Shown: piece after piece, positions 1-7,606 of the stretch
Layout of the letters: each line of letters starts with the position of its first letter
Numbering within the stretch: position 1 is the first letter of the stretch
Source of the DNA: an uncultured Sterolibacterium sp.
GTDB taxonomy: Bacteria; Pseudomonadota; Gammaproteobacteria; Burkholderiales; Rhodocyclaceae
Assembly: GCA_903832735.1 (NCBI GenBank)
Contig: CAILCO010000020.1
Span: 1 to 38,729 of the forward strand
Length of the DNA stretch: 38,729 nt
Direction: 5' to 3'
Notes under the pieces: model-generated
What the model was told of the DNA's origin: nothing
What the model saw: only the letters and a program-made list of their open reading frames with translations
Database searches by the model: none
Made by a program: the position numbers and the translations under genes

Positions 1-174
1 ACCAGCCTCGCCCTCGATTTCGAATATCAGCGGGATATGCACGCCGGTGCGCGCCTCGATCTCATGGTCGGTATCGACGAAGCGCAGCTTGAGCTTTCTC
101 GCCAACTGACTCCCGATCGTGGTCTTGCCCGCCCCCATCATACCGACGAGGAATATGTTTTCTTTGGAATGCAC
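1..174 (-). CDS. aroK: Shikimate kinase, N-terminal part (cut by window edge)
   Basis: Cytoplasmic enzyme that phosphorylates the 3-hydroxyl of shikimate with ATP in the chorismate pathway. The 58 visible codons contain the P-loop GMMGAGKTT at about residues 9-17, followed by the DTDHEIE segment typical of the shikimate-binding Asp region. The start is taken as GTG at 174-172 because a TGA lies five codons upstream in frame and no ATG is available; the codons read [11 protein letters not shown]. No convincing Shine-Dalgarno is visible. In betaproteobacteria aroK (with aroB) usually follows pilQ, which fits here except for an extra lipoprotein gene in between. The C-terminal two thirds lie outside the window. 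Confidence 0.93.
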   Translation of the reverse strand, partial: MHSKENIFLVGMMGAGKTTIGSQLARKLKLRFVDTDHEIEARTGVHIPLIFEIEGEAG

Positions 175-246
175 CGGGGCATTGTATCAATCCGGGAGGT
201 ATCCCGGACACCGGCCGGAGCCGGCTTGTTGGGGAAACATCACAGA

Positions 247-1005
247 TCAAGGAGCTACGATCAGCGGAATGCTGGTGACCACACCCTTCGGGGTCGTCAC
301 AGTGAGCACGAAGCTGCCGCTCCCTGACAACGGCGGCGCGCAGTAGGTCGACGATGCGGTGATGGAAATGGTATGGAGCGTTCCTCCCGGCGCATTGCTG
401 TCCGGCACCCCGCCCGGCAGCACGATAGCGGTGGAGATATTGGTTGACAGGTTGCCGACAGCCAGGACCGTTCCCGCCGGTAGCGGATTGCGGTTGATGT
501 CATAGAGATAGAAACCTATGGTCGCCGAGCAGGCGCCGCCCATATCGTAGGCAAGACTCTTCGTATAACCGGGAAGCGGCGCGGTCTTGTTGATAAAGGC
601 AGCGGAACCGGACATCACGATCACGTCGTCCCTGCGTACATGGGCAGGACCCCAGACAGCGTCGCAGGAACCGGCCTTGCTAGGCGCATAGGGCGAGTGG
701 GTAAGCGGGTCGACGCAAGCCGAGACATTGGCGATATTGAAGGGAATGATCTGCTCGCCTGCGTCCCAGACATGGTTCTCGTTGCTGTCCAGGAAAGCGT
801 CGCCCAGGTCGTTGAATGGTTCCCCAGCATCGTAAGTATTGTTGGGGGGCACGTTCAGATCAGTGAAAGTTTCCTCTCCCAGGGCATAGGCAAGCACCGT
901 CACGCGTCCGGCTGTCACGGCATAAGCCGAGGGTTCGCTGTCCCCTATCGGACGAGGACTGGCGCTGGTGAAGTTGACGCTGCAGCCCCCCCCGTAGTGG
1001 TACAT
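247..1005 (-). CDS. 3' part of Ig-like-domain lipoprotein gene, out of frame with its 5' part
   Basis: This frame holds the C-terminal 250 or so residues of the protein that starts at 2270. It continues the 5' part without missing sequence: after the 5' part reads EGGQIQPSCTTTGG, this frame reads GGCSVNFTSASPRP and then GRVTVLAYALGEETFTDLN, an Ig-like module followed by a DxNxxxxxDxGE-type calcium-loop-like stretch (NNTYDAGEPFNDLGD, DSNENHVWDAGE). The two frames meet at a run of eight G on the coding strand (986-993). Six or nine G would join them into one protein of about 673 residues. The ATG at 1005 is probably an accident of the frame and not a real start. Either the assembly has a homopolymer error or the gene is truly shifted. 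Confidence 0.7.
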   Translation of the reverse strand: MYHYGGGCSVNFTSASPRPIGDSEPSAYAVTAGRVTVLAYALGEETFTDLNVPPNNTYDAGEPFNDLGDAFLDSNENHVWDAGEQIIPFNIANVSACVDPLTHSPYAPSKAGSCDAVWGPAHVRRDDVIVMSGSAAFINKTAPLPGYTKSLAYDMGGACSATIGFYLYDINRNPLPAGTVLAVGNLSTNISTAIVLPGGVPDSNAPGGTLHTISITASSTYCAPPLSGSGSFVLTVTTPKGVVTSIPLIVAP

Positions 1006-2270
1006 GAGGGTTGAATCTGCCCCCCCTCAGATATGAAGTTGACGGCAGTGCCGTCGGGTACCGGATTGCCGAGCCGATCGGAAGCGATGATGTTCACCGG
1101 GGTGATCACGCCGTCGAAGTTCAATCCTTCGATGTTGTGGGTCCCCACGCTCAAGGAGAAACGGTCCTGGGACGGGCGTCCGGTCGAAATCCGCAGCATC
1201 GTCGATTGGGTGGTAAAAGTGGTATTGGCGACTGTCGCAGTCACCCAGACGGCGGTCGGAAAGGTGCCGGCGTTTACCGAAACCTGCACCGTGCCATCCG
1301 CACCCGTTGTTCCGCTGTTAGTACTCAGAGTGATTCCGCCGGTACTCGTGGTCAGGGCGAAGTTCACAAGAATATTCGCTTTGGCCCCGTTATTACCGTC
1401 CAGAACCTTGAAGACGAGTACGGAGCTTGCTGACAATCCAGAGCCACCGGTGCCCTGCAGCACGATCGTCGACGGTGTGGCGGAAACGAACTGGATACTG
1501 CCCACCCCAGGTGAATTGACCAACAGATTCGTCGTTGCCGTGACCGAGGTTCCGGCAATGCTCGCGGTGATGGTATCCGTCTGGCCGCAGCCGTTATCCT
1601 TATAGGTTACGGTGGCCACGCCATTGACCGACTGCACGCTGGCCGGCAATGTCGCCTTGCCCGATCCGGCACAGAGCGAGGAAAAGTTCACCGTGACAGG
1701 GGTAGTTGTGGGAACTCCCGTGATCGTGACAGTCACGCTGGTGGTGCCGTAGGCTGACAGGGGTGTAGGCTGACCGACCGCCGCCAAACCGGAAAGGCCT
1801 GCCGCTACAGGGCTGATGGAGAAGCCCAGCGAGCCGGATATCGATGCCGTGCCGACGGCGGCCGTGGCCGTGATCGTGGCCGCGCCTGCCGCCGTCAGGC
1901 TGGCGGGATCGATCTGGATGGATGCCACGCCGGAGGCATTGGTCAAGGCCGTGCCGGTAGACGGGGTCATGCTGGCCAGGCCTGCCGGCGTAATGGTGAA
2001 ACTCACCACGGTGTTGGCGACGGCTTTGCTGGAAGCATCGAGAACCGTGGCATTGGCCTTGGCCGGGCTGCCCAGGGTGATACTGGTGCGTGCCGCTCCG
2101 GACGTCGGATCGGTCACCGTGACGCTGAGCGATGCCGTAGCGGGCGTCGGGGTTCCGCCGCTGACTGTCGTCGTGGTGCCCTTCGCGCTGCCACCGCCGC
2201 AGCCGGCCAGACCCAGTGTGGAGAGGAACAGCAGGGCAACCAAGGCATTGCGAATGTATGAATTCATCAT
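945..2270 (-). CDS. Lipoprotein with bacterial Ig-like domains, 5' part (frameshifted)
   Basis: Predicted surface or periplasmic lipoprotein of unknown role. The N-terminus has a lipoprotein signal peptide with lipobox LAGC followed by glycines (CGGGSAKG). The rest is Ser/Thr/Gly/Val-rich beta-sandwich repeats resembling the bacterial Ig-like (Big_1/invasin-type) modules, with phrases such as ANATVLDASSKAVANTVVSFT and GVATVTYKDNGCG. The start is ATG at 2270 (a second ATG follows directly); AGAG lies about 10 bases upstream. TTG at 2276 is possible but less likely. The reading frame changes at eight G (986-993), so this frame runs into an unrelated tail and stops at 945. The gene sits 55 bases after pilQ on the same strand and may be cotranscribed with the pilus genes, suggesting but not proving an envelope or adhesion role. 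Confidence 0.75.
   Translation of the reverse strand: MMNSYIRNALVALLFLSTLGLAGCGGGSAKGTTTTVSGGTPTPATASLSVTVTDPTSGAARTSITLGSPAKANATVLDASSKAVANTVVSFTITPAGLASMTPSTGTALTNASGVASIQIDPASLTAAGAATITATAAVGTASISGSLGFSISPVAAGLSGLAAVGQPTPLSAYGTTSVTVTITGVPTTTPVTVNFSSLCAGSGKATLPASVQSVNGVATVTYKDNGCGQTDTITASIAGTSVTATTNLLVNSPGVGSIQFVSATPSTIVLQGTGGSGLSASSVLVFKVLDGNNGAKANILVNFALTTSTGGITLSTNSGTTGADGTVQVSVNAGTFPTAVWVTATVANTTFTTQSTMLRISTGRPSQDRFSLSVGTHNIEGLNFDGVITPVNIIASDRLGNPVPDGTAVNFISEGGQIQPSCTTTGGAAASTSPAPVLVR
986..993 (-). repeat. Run of eight G (coding strand) at the frameshift
   Basis: Eight consecutive C on the plus strand, read as G8 in the Ig-like lipoprotein gene. The 5' and 3' halves of that gene join in frame if the run had six or nine G. 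A second run of seven G (1020-1026) lies 26 bases upstream in the gene and is in frame. Such runs are prone to slippage in replication and also to sequencing error; the sequence alone cannot tell which. Confidence 0.8.
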
Positions 2271-2325
2271 GGTCAAGGCTCTCTAGTAACGGCTTTCACG
2301 TCCGCTCGCTGGTTATCTGACGCCG

Positions 2326-4485
2326 TCATTTGACGGACAGCCGGTCGTCCATCACGCGCGGCGTGACAAAGATCATCAATTCCGTCTTGGCCGCGACCTT
2401 GGAGGTGGTCTTGAACAGGTTGCCGAGGATGGGTACGTCGCCCAGAAATGGCACCTTGGATACGTCATCGCGTTCCGTATCCATGAAGATCCCGCCTATC
2501 ATCACCGTGCCGCCGTTTTCGACCGATACCTTGGTCTTGATATGCTTGGTATTGATCGCGACCCCGGCAGGCAAGGTCACACCCTGGCTGTCATTATTGA
2601 CTTCTAGGTCGAGGATCACTGCACCGGAGGGCGTGATCTGCGGCGTCACCTGCAGAATCAGGCTGGCTTTGACGAAAGACACGCTGGTCGCACCGCTACT
2701 GGTTGACGACTGATAAGGAATTTGCGTCCCCTGTTCGATGATCGCCTTGACCTTGTCGGCCGTGACCACCCTGGGACTGGAAATGATCTTGCCGCGCGTA
2801 TCCGACTCCAGCGCCGACAGTTCGAGATTGATGAATTTGCTCAAGCCCGAGGTGAACAAGCTGACCGCGAAGCTGCCGGGTACGACACCGTTGATGACGC
2901 TGGCCGGCATGTTCACGAACTGGGTGTTGTTAATCGCCGTCACAGTGGGCGTGCCGGTGATCTGGCCGGTCGTATCCAGTACGCCCTGCATGCTGCCGCC
3001 GACGCTGCCGAAGACCTTACCGCCGGACACCGAGTTCCCTACGCCACCCCCGTTAATTCCGCCCAGATCGTTATAGCCCAGGCGGGCGCCCAGGCTCTGG
3101 CTGAAGCCATCGTCGGCCTCGACGATACGCGCTTCGATCAGGACCTGGCGGGCGCCGACATCGACCTTATGGATGAACTCCCGGATCTTTTCCAGCCGCG
3201 ATGGAATATCCTGAACGAACAGGGTGTTGGTTTCAGCATCCGAGACGATGGCACCCTGCTTCGAAAGCATGGTGTTATTCTTGTCGGAAAGGGTGTTCTT
3301 GAGCAGATCGGCTTTCTGGTAACTCAGGGCGAAGGATTCGGTCTGCGGCAGTTCGAGATTGGCAATCTGCTGCTTCGATTCCAGCATGGACTTTTCCCTG
3401 GCCGCCAGTTCCTCGCGCGGCGCGATCAGGATGACGTTACCGGTCTTGCGCATGTCCAGGCCCTTGGCCTGGAGAATGATGTCTAGCGCCTGATCCCAGG
3501 GCACATCCTTGAGCCGCAAGGTCAGGTTGCCGCCCACCGTATCGCTGGTGATGATGTTCAGGTTGGTGAAATCAGCGACCACCTGCAGCACCGCCCGGAC
3601 CTCGACATTCTGAAAATTCAGCGAAAGCTTTTCCCCCTGGTAACCGGCGCGGCTACCCTGCACCAGCCTGTTCGGATCCGGCACCAGGGACTTGACCTCG
3701 ATGACGAACTGATTGTCGCTCTGATAAGCGTTGTGTTCCCAGAGACCTTGCGGCGTGATGACCATGCGCACATTCTCGCCCTGGGTGCTGGTGTCGATAC
3801 TGGTCACCGGAGTCGCGAAATCCGTGACGTCGAGCCGGCGACGCAATTTTTCCGGCAGTCCCGTCTTCTTGAAATCGACGACCAGTTTGCCTCCCTGCTG
3901 GCGGATGTCGATACCGATATTGGCATCCGAGAGATCCACGACCACACGCGCTTCGCCGGTTTTGCCGCGGTGAAAAGTGACATCACGCAAACTCTGGACG
4001 ACTTCCTGCGGCTTGAGCTCGGCAAAATGCGCCACCTGCGCCGCCCCTTTTTCCTCCCCGGCCGAGGGCGAAGCGAAGCTGATGAACAGCGCCTGCCCCT
4101 CCAGGCGCGTTTCGAAGGGCATCGTTCTCCTCAGGTTCAAGACCAGACGGGTGCGATCGCCGACCTGGACGATATTGACACTGGAGAGTTCCCCCTCATT
4201 CACTTGCTGGCTCGCCCGGCCAAGGCCATTGACCGTTCCGGGAAAATCAAAGGCCAGCCGCGCCGGATTGGCAATGCTGAAACTGCCTGGCAATGCCGCG
4301 AGCGGCTGTTTCAACATCAGCTTGACGATGGTATTGCCGCCCCGCTGACTCACCTGCAGACTCTCGATACTGTTCTGGTCGGCGGCCGGCGCAAGCTGCC
4401 CATTCTGCGCCCCGGCAAACGGCGTCAGGCAGGCCAGGGCCAGGCCCAAGATCAATTGACCTGCGATCTTGCCAAAGGGGTTCAT
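2326..4485 (-). CDS. pilQ: Type IV pilus secretin PilQ
   Basis: Outer-membrane secretin forming the channel through which the pilus passes. The 719-residue protein has a signal peptide (residues 1-26, ending FAGA-QN), two AMIN domains (about 40-135 and 165-265) that bind peptidoglycan, an STN/N0 domain (about 290-365, LSLNFQNVEVRAVLQVVADF), an N1 domain, and a C-terminal secretin core (about 470-710). The core includes the signature segment from VENGGTVMIGGIF through VPFLGDVPILGNLFK to ELMIFVTPR. Length and domain order match PilQ. ATG at 4485 overlaps the pilP stop by 4 bases, so the two are translationally coupled in the pilMNOPQ order. Confidence 0.97.
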   Translation of the reverse strand: MNPFGKIAGQLILGLALACLTPFAGAQNGQLAPAADQNSIESLQVSQRGGNTIVKLMLKQPLAALPGSFSIANPARLAFDFPGTVNGLGRASQQVNEGELSSVNIVQVGDRTRLVLNLRRTMPFETRLEGQALFISFASPSAGEEKGAAQVAHFAELKPQEVVQSLRDVTFHRGKTGEARVVVDLSDANIGIDIRQQGGKLVVDFKKTGLPEKLRRRLDVTDFATPVTSIDTSTQGENVRMVITPQGLWEHNAYQSDNQFVIEVKSLVPDPNRLVQGSRAGYQGEKLSLNFQNVEVRAVLQVVADFTNLNIITSDTVGGNLTLRLKDVPWDQALDIILQAKGLDMRKTGNVILIAPREELAAREKSMLESKQQIANLELPQTESFALSYQKADLLKNTLSDKNNTMLSKQGAIVSDAETNTLFVQDIPSRLEKIREFIHKVDVGARQVLIEARIVEADDGFSQSLGARLGYNDLGGINGGGVGNSVSGGKVFGSVGGSMQGVLDTTGQITGTPTVTAINNTQFVNMPASVINGVVPGSFAVSLFTSGLSKFINLELSALESDTRGKIISSPRVVTADKVKAIIEQGTQIPYQSSTSSGATSVSFVKASLILQVTPQITPSGAVILDLEVNNDSQGVTLPAGVAINTKHIKTKVSVENGGTVMIGGIFMDTERDDVSKVPFLGDVPILGNLFKTTSKVAAKTELMIFVTPRVMDDRLSVK

Positions 4486-5009
4486 TTTTTTGTCTCCTGT
4501 TCCTGCAACTGCAGCGTGCTGGTGCGCTCCACCCAGTCGCCGGTGGAGTCCTGGACCAGTTCCCTGATCTGAACTTCGCTTTCGCTGATGTTGGTAATGA
4601 TGCCGAAGTTCTGGCCCGCGTAATTTCCGATCTTGACCTGGTAGACCACGGCGCCGGCGCGAATGATGGCATGCTTAATTTTCGCCTGCTGCAGCAGGCC
4701 GACCATCTTCAATGTCTCCAGCGGGTAGGATTCGAGCGGTTCCTTGCGCCGATTGAAGTCCGGCTTGATGCCGCCGCCGGCGGCCTTCTTTTCCGGGTCG
4801 ATGCCGACCGGCTTGAACGGATCGAGGCGTTCGTCCGCATCATAGGAGACGATGGGGAATGGCTTGATCTCCGGCAACGGTGGCACCCGTCCTTTCAGGT
4901 CGCGGGTGGCGGCACTCATCCACAATTTGAGATCCTGATGACTGTCGCCGCCGCAGGCAGTCAGGCCCAGCGCGGAGAAGACGGCAATGAGGGTCAGCCG
5001 CGCGCTCAT
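4482..5009 (-). CDS. pilP: Type IV pilus inner-membrane lipoprotein PilP
   Basis: PilP links the inner-membrane PilM-PilN-PilO complex to the PilQ secretin. The 175-residue protein starts with a lipoprotein signal (LGLTACGGD, lipid-modified Cys at residue 19). After a flexible stretch comes the conserved beta-domain (ESYPLETLKMVGLLQQ, then VYQVKIGNYAGQNFGIITNISESEVQIRELVQD). Length is normal. Its ATG overlaps the pilO stop by 4 bases and its stop overlaps the pilQ start. Confidence 0.96.
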   Translation of the reverse strand: MSARLTLIAVFSALGLTACGGDSHQDLKLWMSAATRDLKGRVPPLPEIKPFPIVSYDADERLDPFKPVGIDPEKKAAGGGIKPDFNRRKEPLESYPLETLKMVGLLQQAKIKHAIIRAGAVVYQVKIGNYAGQNFGIITNISESEVQIRELVQDSTGDWVERTSTLQLQEQETKK

Positions 5010-5689
5010 TTTTTGCCGCCCTTGGCTGCAGCCGCCTTCTCTCGCTTGACCTTGGCCAGTTCTTCCTCATCGAGATAACGGAAGGTCTTGGCCACGGCCG
5101 TCATGGCCAGGACATTGTCCTTGCCTGCCGCGATATCGATGTCGTTCAGGGTGACGATGCGCGCGAGTTTGGCGATATCCCCGGTGAAAGAGCCAAGGTC
5201 ATGATAGCTGCCCAGCAACTTGATGGTGATCGGCAGTTCCGCATAAAAATCCTTCGCCACTTCGGTGCCGGGCTTGAATAATTCAAACTGCAGGCCGCGG
5301 CCGAGACCGGCCTGGTTGATATCGACCAAGAGCGTTTCCATTTCCGCCTTGCTCGGCAATTGCCTGAGCAGCGCACCGAAAGAACGGTCGATCTCGGCCA
5401 GTTGCTTGCGGTTTTCATCGAGATTGACCGCCTGCCTCTTCTTTGCCAACCATTCGTCCTTAAGCCGGATTTCCTGCTGCCGCTTCCCGTCCAGTTCGAC
5501 AAACTGGGTACTCCAGCCAAACCACCAGGCGGCGGTCAGCAGGACGATGAACAGCCCGGCGAGGATCACGATGCGCGGCAATAGCGGCCATAGTCCGGGA
5601 TCCTGGGGATCCAGCGTCTGGAAATCCTCGATCAGGACCTTAAGGTCCACCTGCGGCAGGCCGAGTTTCGGCAGCGTCGGCATTTTCAT
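5006..5689 (-). CDS. pilO: Type IV pilus inner-membrane protein PilO
   Basis: Bitopic inner-membrane partner of PilN that helps align the pilus motor with the secretin. The 227 residues contain a short cytoplasmic N-terminus, one membrane span (about 40-60, VILAGLFIVLLTAAWWFGW), a coiled-coil-like region (about 70-105), and a ferredoxin-like periplasmic domain with the PilO phrases LPSKAEMETLLVDINQAGLGRGL and FYAELPITIKLLGSYHDLGSF. The C-terminus is Lys/Ala rich. It overlaps pilN by 4 bases and pilP by 4 bases. Confidence 0.96.
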   Translation of the reverse strand: MKMPTLPKLGLPQVDLKVLIEDFQTLDPQDPGLWPLLPRIVILAGLFIVLLTAAWWFGWSTQFVELDGKRQQEIRLKDEWLAKKRQAVNLDENRKQLAEIDRSFGALLRQLPSKAEMETLLVDINQAGLGRGLQFELFKPGTEVAKDFYAELPITIKLLGSYHDLGSFTGDIAKLARIVTLNDIDIAAGKDNVLAMTAVAKTFRYLDEEELAKVKREKAAAAKGGKK

Positions 5690-6288
5690 GGCTGCCTATC
5701 CTTTCCCGGCACCGCGGAAACCTTGGCTGGAACTACATCCGTCTTGTTCTGACGGGTGATCAGGACGTTCATGTTGAATTCGCTGATGCGGCGATTACCG
5801 ATAGTAACCGCCTTGATTTCGATCAGGTCGGGCCGCTCCAGCAGCGGCGATGCCTCGAGATTGCGCATCAGCGTCGAGATGCGCGAATTCGACTGGGCAT
5901 AGCCGGTAAGATTGATCTTCTGTCCGGTTTGCTTCAAGGTCTTGATATAGACACCCTCGGGCACCTGGCGCGCCAGTTCGTTGAACAGATGGACCGTCTC
6001 GGTACGGTCAGCCTGCAGCGACTCGATGATGCGCTTGCGCGAGAGCAGCGAGTCAGTCTGTTCCTTGAGACGCTTGATCTCTTCTATCTCCTTGTCCAGC
6101 GCAACGATTTCCGCCTTGAGAAATATATTCTGCTGTTCCTGGGCGTTGATATAACGATCGATGACGCTATAGCCGAAGAGCCAGATCACCACGGCAAGCA
6201 AGGCGATCAGGCCGCCCAGCGCATAGAACTGCTGGCGCCGCATGCGCCGCTTTTCTTCGCGATGGGGTAGCAGGTTAATGCGGATCAC
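5686..6288 (-). CDS. pilN: Type IV pilus inner-membrane protein PilN
   Basis: Inner-membrane protein whose cytoplasmic N-terminus docks in PilM and whose periplasmic domain pairs with PilO. The start is GTG at 6288, giving the family-typical N-terminus VIRINLLPHREEKRR; the open frame extends further upstream but only as out-of-frame pilM sequence. The GTGA overlap with the pilM stop supports this start. A single membrane span lies at about residues 25-43, a coiled coil at about 48-85, and a small fold after that (VYIKTLKQTGQKINLTGYAQSNSRISTLM). The length of 200 residues is normal. Confidence 0.94.
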   Translation of the reverse strand: MIRINLLPHREEKRRMRRQQFYALGGLIALLAVVIWLFGYSVIDRYINAQEQQNIFLKAEIVALDKEIEEIKRLKEQTDSLLSRKRIIESLQADRTETVHLFNELARQVPEGVYIKTLKQTGQKINLTGYAQSNSRISTLMRNLEASPLLERPDLIEIKAVTIGNRRISEFNMNVLITRQNKTDVVPAKVSAVPGKDRQP

Positions 6289-7365
6289 TGATCGAATCTC
6301 CGCAAGGCGAGGCCGCAAGCCACCATCAGGGAAGGCGCATCGGCGATCAACTGCTTGGGACGGATGCGCGACGATGTCAGCATATTGACGAAGGGGTTGG
6401 CCACTATCGTCTCGATCTGGGTGCGTGCTGCCACGACCTCCTCGAGGCCGGCAATCACCGCGCAACCTCCGGCGAGAACGATGTAATCGACCCGGCTGTA
6501 CTGGGTCGAGGTGAAGAAGAATTGCAGAGCCCGCGAAACCTCCAGCGCCAGGTTGTCCATGAACGGCCGCAACAGTTCGGCCTCGTAGTTCTCCGGCAAC
6601 GCGCCGGTGCGCTTGGCCGCCTCCGCCTCTTCTATCCTCATGCCATAGACCCGCATGATGTCCTGCGTCAGCAAATTGCCGCCGAAGGCCTGCTCACGCG
6701 TATAGAGTTGCTGATCGTTCTTGAGTACGGTGACGTTCATGACGTTTGCGCCGATATCGATCAGGGCGATGATCCGGTCGTGCCCCAAGCCCGGCAACTG
6801 AGCCTCGACCAGTTCGAAGGCCGCCTGCATGGCGTAGGATTCGACGTCCATCACCACCGGTATCAGACCGGCCGCATCGGCACAGGCGACCCGGTCCTCG
6901 ACTTTCTCCTTGCGCGAAGCGGCGATCAGCACCTCGACATCGTCGGCACCGGACGGCGCCGGCCCGATCACCTGGAAATCGAGATTGACCTCGTCGAGCG
7001 CGAATGGGATGTATTGATTGGCCTCAGTCTCGACCTGCAACTCCAGATCCTGCTCCCGTTGGCCTGCCGGCACGACTATCCTTTTGGTAATGACCGCCGC
7101 AGCAGGCAGCGCCATCGCCACATGCTTGACGGACGAACCGAGCCGCTTCCAGGCTCGCTTGACCGCCTCGGCCACGGCTTCGAGATTGGTGATATTGCCG
7201 TCGACCACGGCGTCCCGCGGCAGCGGCTCGATCGTGTAGCGTTCGATCCGCTGCACACCCTTGCCCGCGTCCGAGAGCTCGACCAACTTGATCGTGGACG
7301 AGCTGATATCCAGCCCGATCAGAGGATCGCGCCTTCAGATTGAAGATCGACAAGTCAAGTTGCAA
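6285..7365 (-). CDS. pilM: Type IV pilus ATPase-like protein PilM, apparent frameshift near 5' end
   Basis: Cytoplasmic actin-like protein that binds the PilN N-terminus. The main frame (6285 to about 7330) carries the actin/FtsA-like fold: phosphate-1 motif IGLDISSSTIKLVEL, IALIDIGANVMNVTVL, and IVLAGGCAVIAGLEE. No start codon precedes the first motif in this frame; an in-frame TGA lies just upstream. The missing beginning is in the neighbouring frame: TTG at 7365 with a strong AAGGA six bases ahead, reading LQLDLSIFNLKAR. Joining the two needs one base removed or two added at about 7324-7335, in the sequence GGCGCGATCC, giving about 360 residues, a normal PilM length. A TTG at 7286 could open the frame as it stands but would delete the phosphate-1 motif. 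Sequencing error or a genuine mutation are both possible. Confidence 0.85.
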
Positions 7366-7491
7366 GAAAAATCCTTTAGAAATATTACTTTAGACGTAAT
7401 ACGGATAATTTACATTAAATGCTATCAGTAACCATACCGGCTGTAAAGCGCTTTCTGGCGCGGCCTTGCGGCCGGGCTTGCCCCCATCGCC

Positions 7492-7546
7492 AGGGCGTGT
7501 TCTCGATTGATCGGCGTGATGCATTGTCCGCTTGAGAACACGCCCT
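7492..7546. repeat. Perfect 13-bp inverted repeat between pilM and mrcA
   Basis: The arms AGGGCGTGTTCTC (7492-7504) and GAGAACACGCCCT (7534-7546) are exact reverse complements separated by 29 bases. It lies in the divergent intergenic region, just ahead of the mrcA TATAAT. There is no T-run, so it is not a typical terminator. It could be an operator, a small mobile-element remnant or a REP-like element. Confidence 0.75.
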
Positions 7547-7570
7547 AGGCCCTTTTTGCGGCCGGCGGCC

Positions 7571-7576
7571 TATAAT
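7571..7576 (+). promoter_or_regulatory. Possible -10 box for mrcA
   Basis: A perfect TATAAT lies 30 bases ahead of the mrcA start. No good -35 hexamer is found at 16-18 bases spacing, so this rests on the -10 match alone. Confidence 0.3.
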
Positions 7577-7606
7577 GCCGGGCCTATTTCCTTCAGGACG
7601 AACTCC

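Noticed and set aside
192-207. Hairpin CCGGGA/TCCCGG as terminator of the lipoprotein gene
   Set aside because: Only six base pairs and no T-run on the coding strand; aroK continues just beyond it.
7571-7576. Strong mrcA promoter
   Set aside because: The -10 matches perfectly but no -35 is present at workable spacing, so it is listed only as a low-confidence site.
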